The notes below the pieces were generated by a model. The model had not been told where the DNA came from, did not search any database, and worked only from the letters and a program-made list of their open reading frames with translations. The position numbers and the translations under genes are program-made. DNA of 64,000 nucleotides from Nissolia schottii (lineage: Eukaryota; Streptophyta; Magnoliopsida; Fabales; Fabaceae): the NCBI GenBank assembly GCA_003254905.1, contig QANU01001671.1, positions 1,192,362-1,256,361 on the forward strand, written 5' to 3'. Positions 62,401 through 64,000 of this stretch are shown piece after piece; positions within the stretch are counted from its first letter, which is position 1; every line of letters begins with the position of its first letter.

Positions 62401-63133
62401 CTCACATTGTACCATGAGGTCATCCGGGTTATATGGCATCTCACATTTGCAATACCTACAAAACACAACCCCAAAAAATGCAACAAAGCAAAAGAACAAA
62501 AAAAGCACATTAGTTCTAGCTAGTTCTAGAGTTCAAAAACACACCCGTCCCCCTCCCGTAATAAAAACGGAGAAGAGAAACAAAGAAGCGAAAGGAACTC
62601 ACACGGCAACGCGGTCAGGGGTGAAAGCCCCAGTGGCAGCCTTGTACTCAAATCTACAGTAGTAGTCCTCAGCGCCCACATTCTCAAGCTTAGTGTAGTT
62701 CTTGAAGGAGTGGACAAGGCACTTCCCTTCAATGGTGTGAGCACTCTGCACATCGTAGTGGTCAGACAGGAAGAGCTCCTTGGCTCCATGGAACTGCCTC
62801 CGGCCCCCAATCGACTCCTCGGGTCTGTAGTACCACCTCACGCGCACCCTCACGTTGCTCCTGCCGTCCTGCTCGACCTTCTCCACGCGCGCCACGTACG
62901 GCGCCTTCGCCGTCTCCGACGGCCGCATCAGAACGCAGTCTCCGGCTGCAGGGCTCAGAGCAAAAGAAACGACAAAAAAAGGAACCGTTTTAGACGCGAC
63001 AAAACGCAACCGTTTTATGCCGTTGGGGCCGTTGTGAGAGAGAGAGAGAGAGCCTCTTACCTCTGACGATCTTGTTGGTGCCTCTGATGGTGTAGGAGTC
63101 CAAGTCCTTCCTGCCCGGCCTCGTTTTCGCCAT
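56413..63133 (-). CDS. EBS: EBS-like BAH-PHD histone reader, five exons
   Basis: Exons on the minus strand: 63133-63061 (24 codons, [14 protein letters not shown] start), 62945-62603, 62455-62387, 61599-61461 and 56439-56413. All junctions use GT-AG and the phases agree, giving 216 residues. The BAH domain is about residues 25-140 ([47 protein letters not shown]). The PHD finger is about residues 140-187, with CKC, CEGC, HPAC and CSEC supplying all eight zinc ligands. The tail ends VEPKRRKR, a basic likely nuclear signal encoded by the last exon alone. In Arabidopsis, EBS reads H3K27me3 (BAH) and H3K4me3 (PHD) and represses flowering. The start and length fit EBS rather than SHL. The 5-kb fourth intron is filled with transposons. 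Intron sizes: 115, 147, 787 and 5021 bp. Confidence 0.95.
57242..57510. mobile_element. MITE, about 269 bp
   Basis: Inverted ends ACCCGTTTGGATTGGCTT and, as reverse complement, GCCTGTTTGGATTGGCTT. AT-rich interior. Nested in the gypsy-type remnant near its 5' LTR. Target duplication not clear. Confidence 0.75.
57866..57969. mobile_element. 104-bp inverted-repeat element
   Basis: ATATTTGGGCACACACAATA near the left end pairs with ATATTTGAGCACACAATA read from the right. A third partial copy (GACACACAATAAAAG) lies at about 57928. It would form a hairpin. It lies in the gag remnant and breaks its frame. Confidence 0.7.
58507..58616. mobile_element. 110-bp PIF/Harbinger-like MITE, TSD TTA
   Basis: Ends GGCAGCGTTTGGTTGAGGG and, as reverse complement, TGCAGCATTTGGTTGGAGG, with TTA at 58504-58506 and 58617-58619. 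Removing it joins the gag text QMAL to VEGNVMTW in the family's order, which supports the boundaries. Confidence 0.88.
59460..59637. mobile_element. 178-bp MITE with long inverted repeats
   Basis: About 48-bp arms: AGGAAATGGATCCTCTCATG at the left against AGGAACGGATCCTTTCATG from the right. Both continue through TTAAAATT and TCATGTTTGGTCATGTGAA. In EBS intron 4. Target duplication unclear. Confidence 0.85.
59911..60433. mobile_element. 523-bp hAT-type non-autonomous element, TSD CCTATAMA
   Basis: TAGGGGTGGAAACAGGCTAG at the left and CTAGCCTGTTCCCACCCCTA at the right. Flanks CCTATACA (59903-59910) and CCTATAAA (60434-60441) agree at 7 of 8, matching the 8-bp duplication of hAT elements. No transposase. 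In EBS intron 4. Related termini at 19438. Confidence 0.85.
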
Positions 63134-64000
63134 ATCGACGAAGGAAACGGCGTCGTTTCTAGGAAATCTGAATTTTTCTGCGTCCTTCTTCAGAGTGGGG
63201 GAGAGGAAGAAGAACAGAGGAACCCTAAAGCCTAAGAGGCTCTTCTTGTGCGCGCGCGCGCCTTCACACTATTTTTCTGAGGGAGAGACGCACTGTGACG
63301 CTTGGCCTGAGTTTTATTTTTACACGCAGTGATTTGTTTGTGCAATGCGGCTCTTCTTGTTTCGTTTCATTCGTTATATTTGACATTTTTTGAGTTTATT
63401 GTCGACCTTTTTTTTGTTGGGAGATAATCCAGGGCATTGTTTTGTCCTGTAGCAGCATCTGTGTTCCAATAAAGAGGACGGAAAATTGTGACCTCTTTCT
63501 TCTATTCTCCAAAAACCATAATATATAGCACTAATAAATCTTCCTTAATTATCTCTAGCAACAGATATCCGAAGTTAAAGGGGTACGATAATTCGTTACC
63601 ATCCCACTTGCATGTTTTTCTTGGTTAACTAATAATGAACCTTTCGAGTTCTAGTCTTTTTTTTCCTTTGTTGGTATGGCTATAATAATAAACCACAATA
63701 GAGCGTTTAGAGTGAAGGGCTAAGAAGCGCGCACTAAATGTTTAGAGTGAGATATATGTGACTGGGGTTTTCTTAGAATCTTTTAAGAGGCCATGCACGG
63801 TGCGGAGAGTAGTGCCAAGCCAACACCATCATTGGTTCAATCATCAAAAGCCAAAGAAAGGCATGTGTGATAATGACAGTGTAGATTATCAGTTCCTATA
63901 TGCTTTTGAGAAACCTGTATAACGATTACCAGGATTCTGAGTTTATATGTCTACGTGATATGTGGAACTTCCGTTGACCGGAATGCAGGCAAACGTTATG
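63134..64000 (-). promoter_or_regulatory. EBS 5' UTR and promoter region
   Basis: Directly upstream of the EBS ATG (minus strand) the sequence is purine/pyrimidine-biased and GC-rich, including a GCGCGCGCGCGC run at about 63250-63262, then becomes AT-rich beyond about 63340. I see no TATA box that I would trust and no other gene before the window end. Confidence 0.5.

Overview
The window is nuclear DNA of a dicot plant. I suspect a papilionoid legume: the EBS-type and TCP4-type proteins look like the short legume forms, but this is inference and no species call is possible. In 64 kb I support only two intact protein-coding genes. Almost everything else is layered transposable-element DNA, including very long solo LTRs nested in one another, and there is an 845-base assembly gap at 1136-1980.

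Layout. 1-9768: an LTR with its polypurine tract (1-1135), the gap, then a reverse-strand LTR hosting a 5.5-kb solo LTR (3139-8651, TSD CTCAA), which itself hosts a 1.8-kb solo LTR (4565-6363, TSD GTGGG) inside a minisatellite. 9769-10700: degenerate telomere-like repeats running into a TAA microsatellite. 12473-15952: another solo LTR (TSD ACCAC). 16100-18850: remnants of copia pol and a second LTR-like element. 19438-29495: a hAT-like element, a direct duplication of about 2.1 kb, and a Mutator-like element (24004-29495) carrying a broken plant-mobile-domain (PMD/MAIN-like) gene. That gene is invaded by a 986-bp element holding a sugar-transporter gene fragment.

The first real gene is a CIN-class TCP transcription factor (TCP4 type) at 31276-32640, + strand, with a visible miR319 target site. 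36447-47309: a copia fragment invaded by a reverse solo LTR of about 4.4 kb, which contains two forward solo LTRs (39443-42265 and 43118-45923). 47310-55060: three further damaged LTR copies in tandem.

The second real gene, minus strand, 63133 down to 56413, is a complete five-exon EBS-like BAH-PHD histone reader of 216 residues. I reconstructed it exon by exon. Its last exon is only 27 coding bases and lies beyond a 5-kb intron filled with at least five transposon remnants.

Both genes act in developmental regulation (leaf and organ growth; chromatin reading and flowering), but nothing suggests they are co-regulated. The most unusual signals are short self-complementary words clustered just upstream of TATA boxes in unrelated element types, a roughly 400-base identical tract inside a diverged duplication, and the TE-filled intron that isolates the basic tail of EBS.
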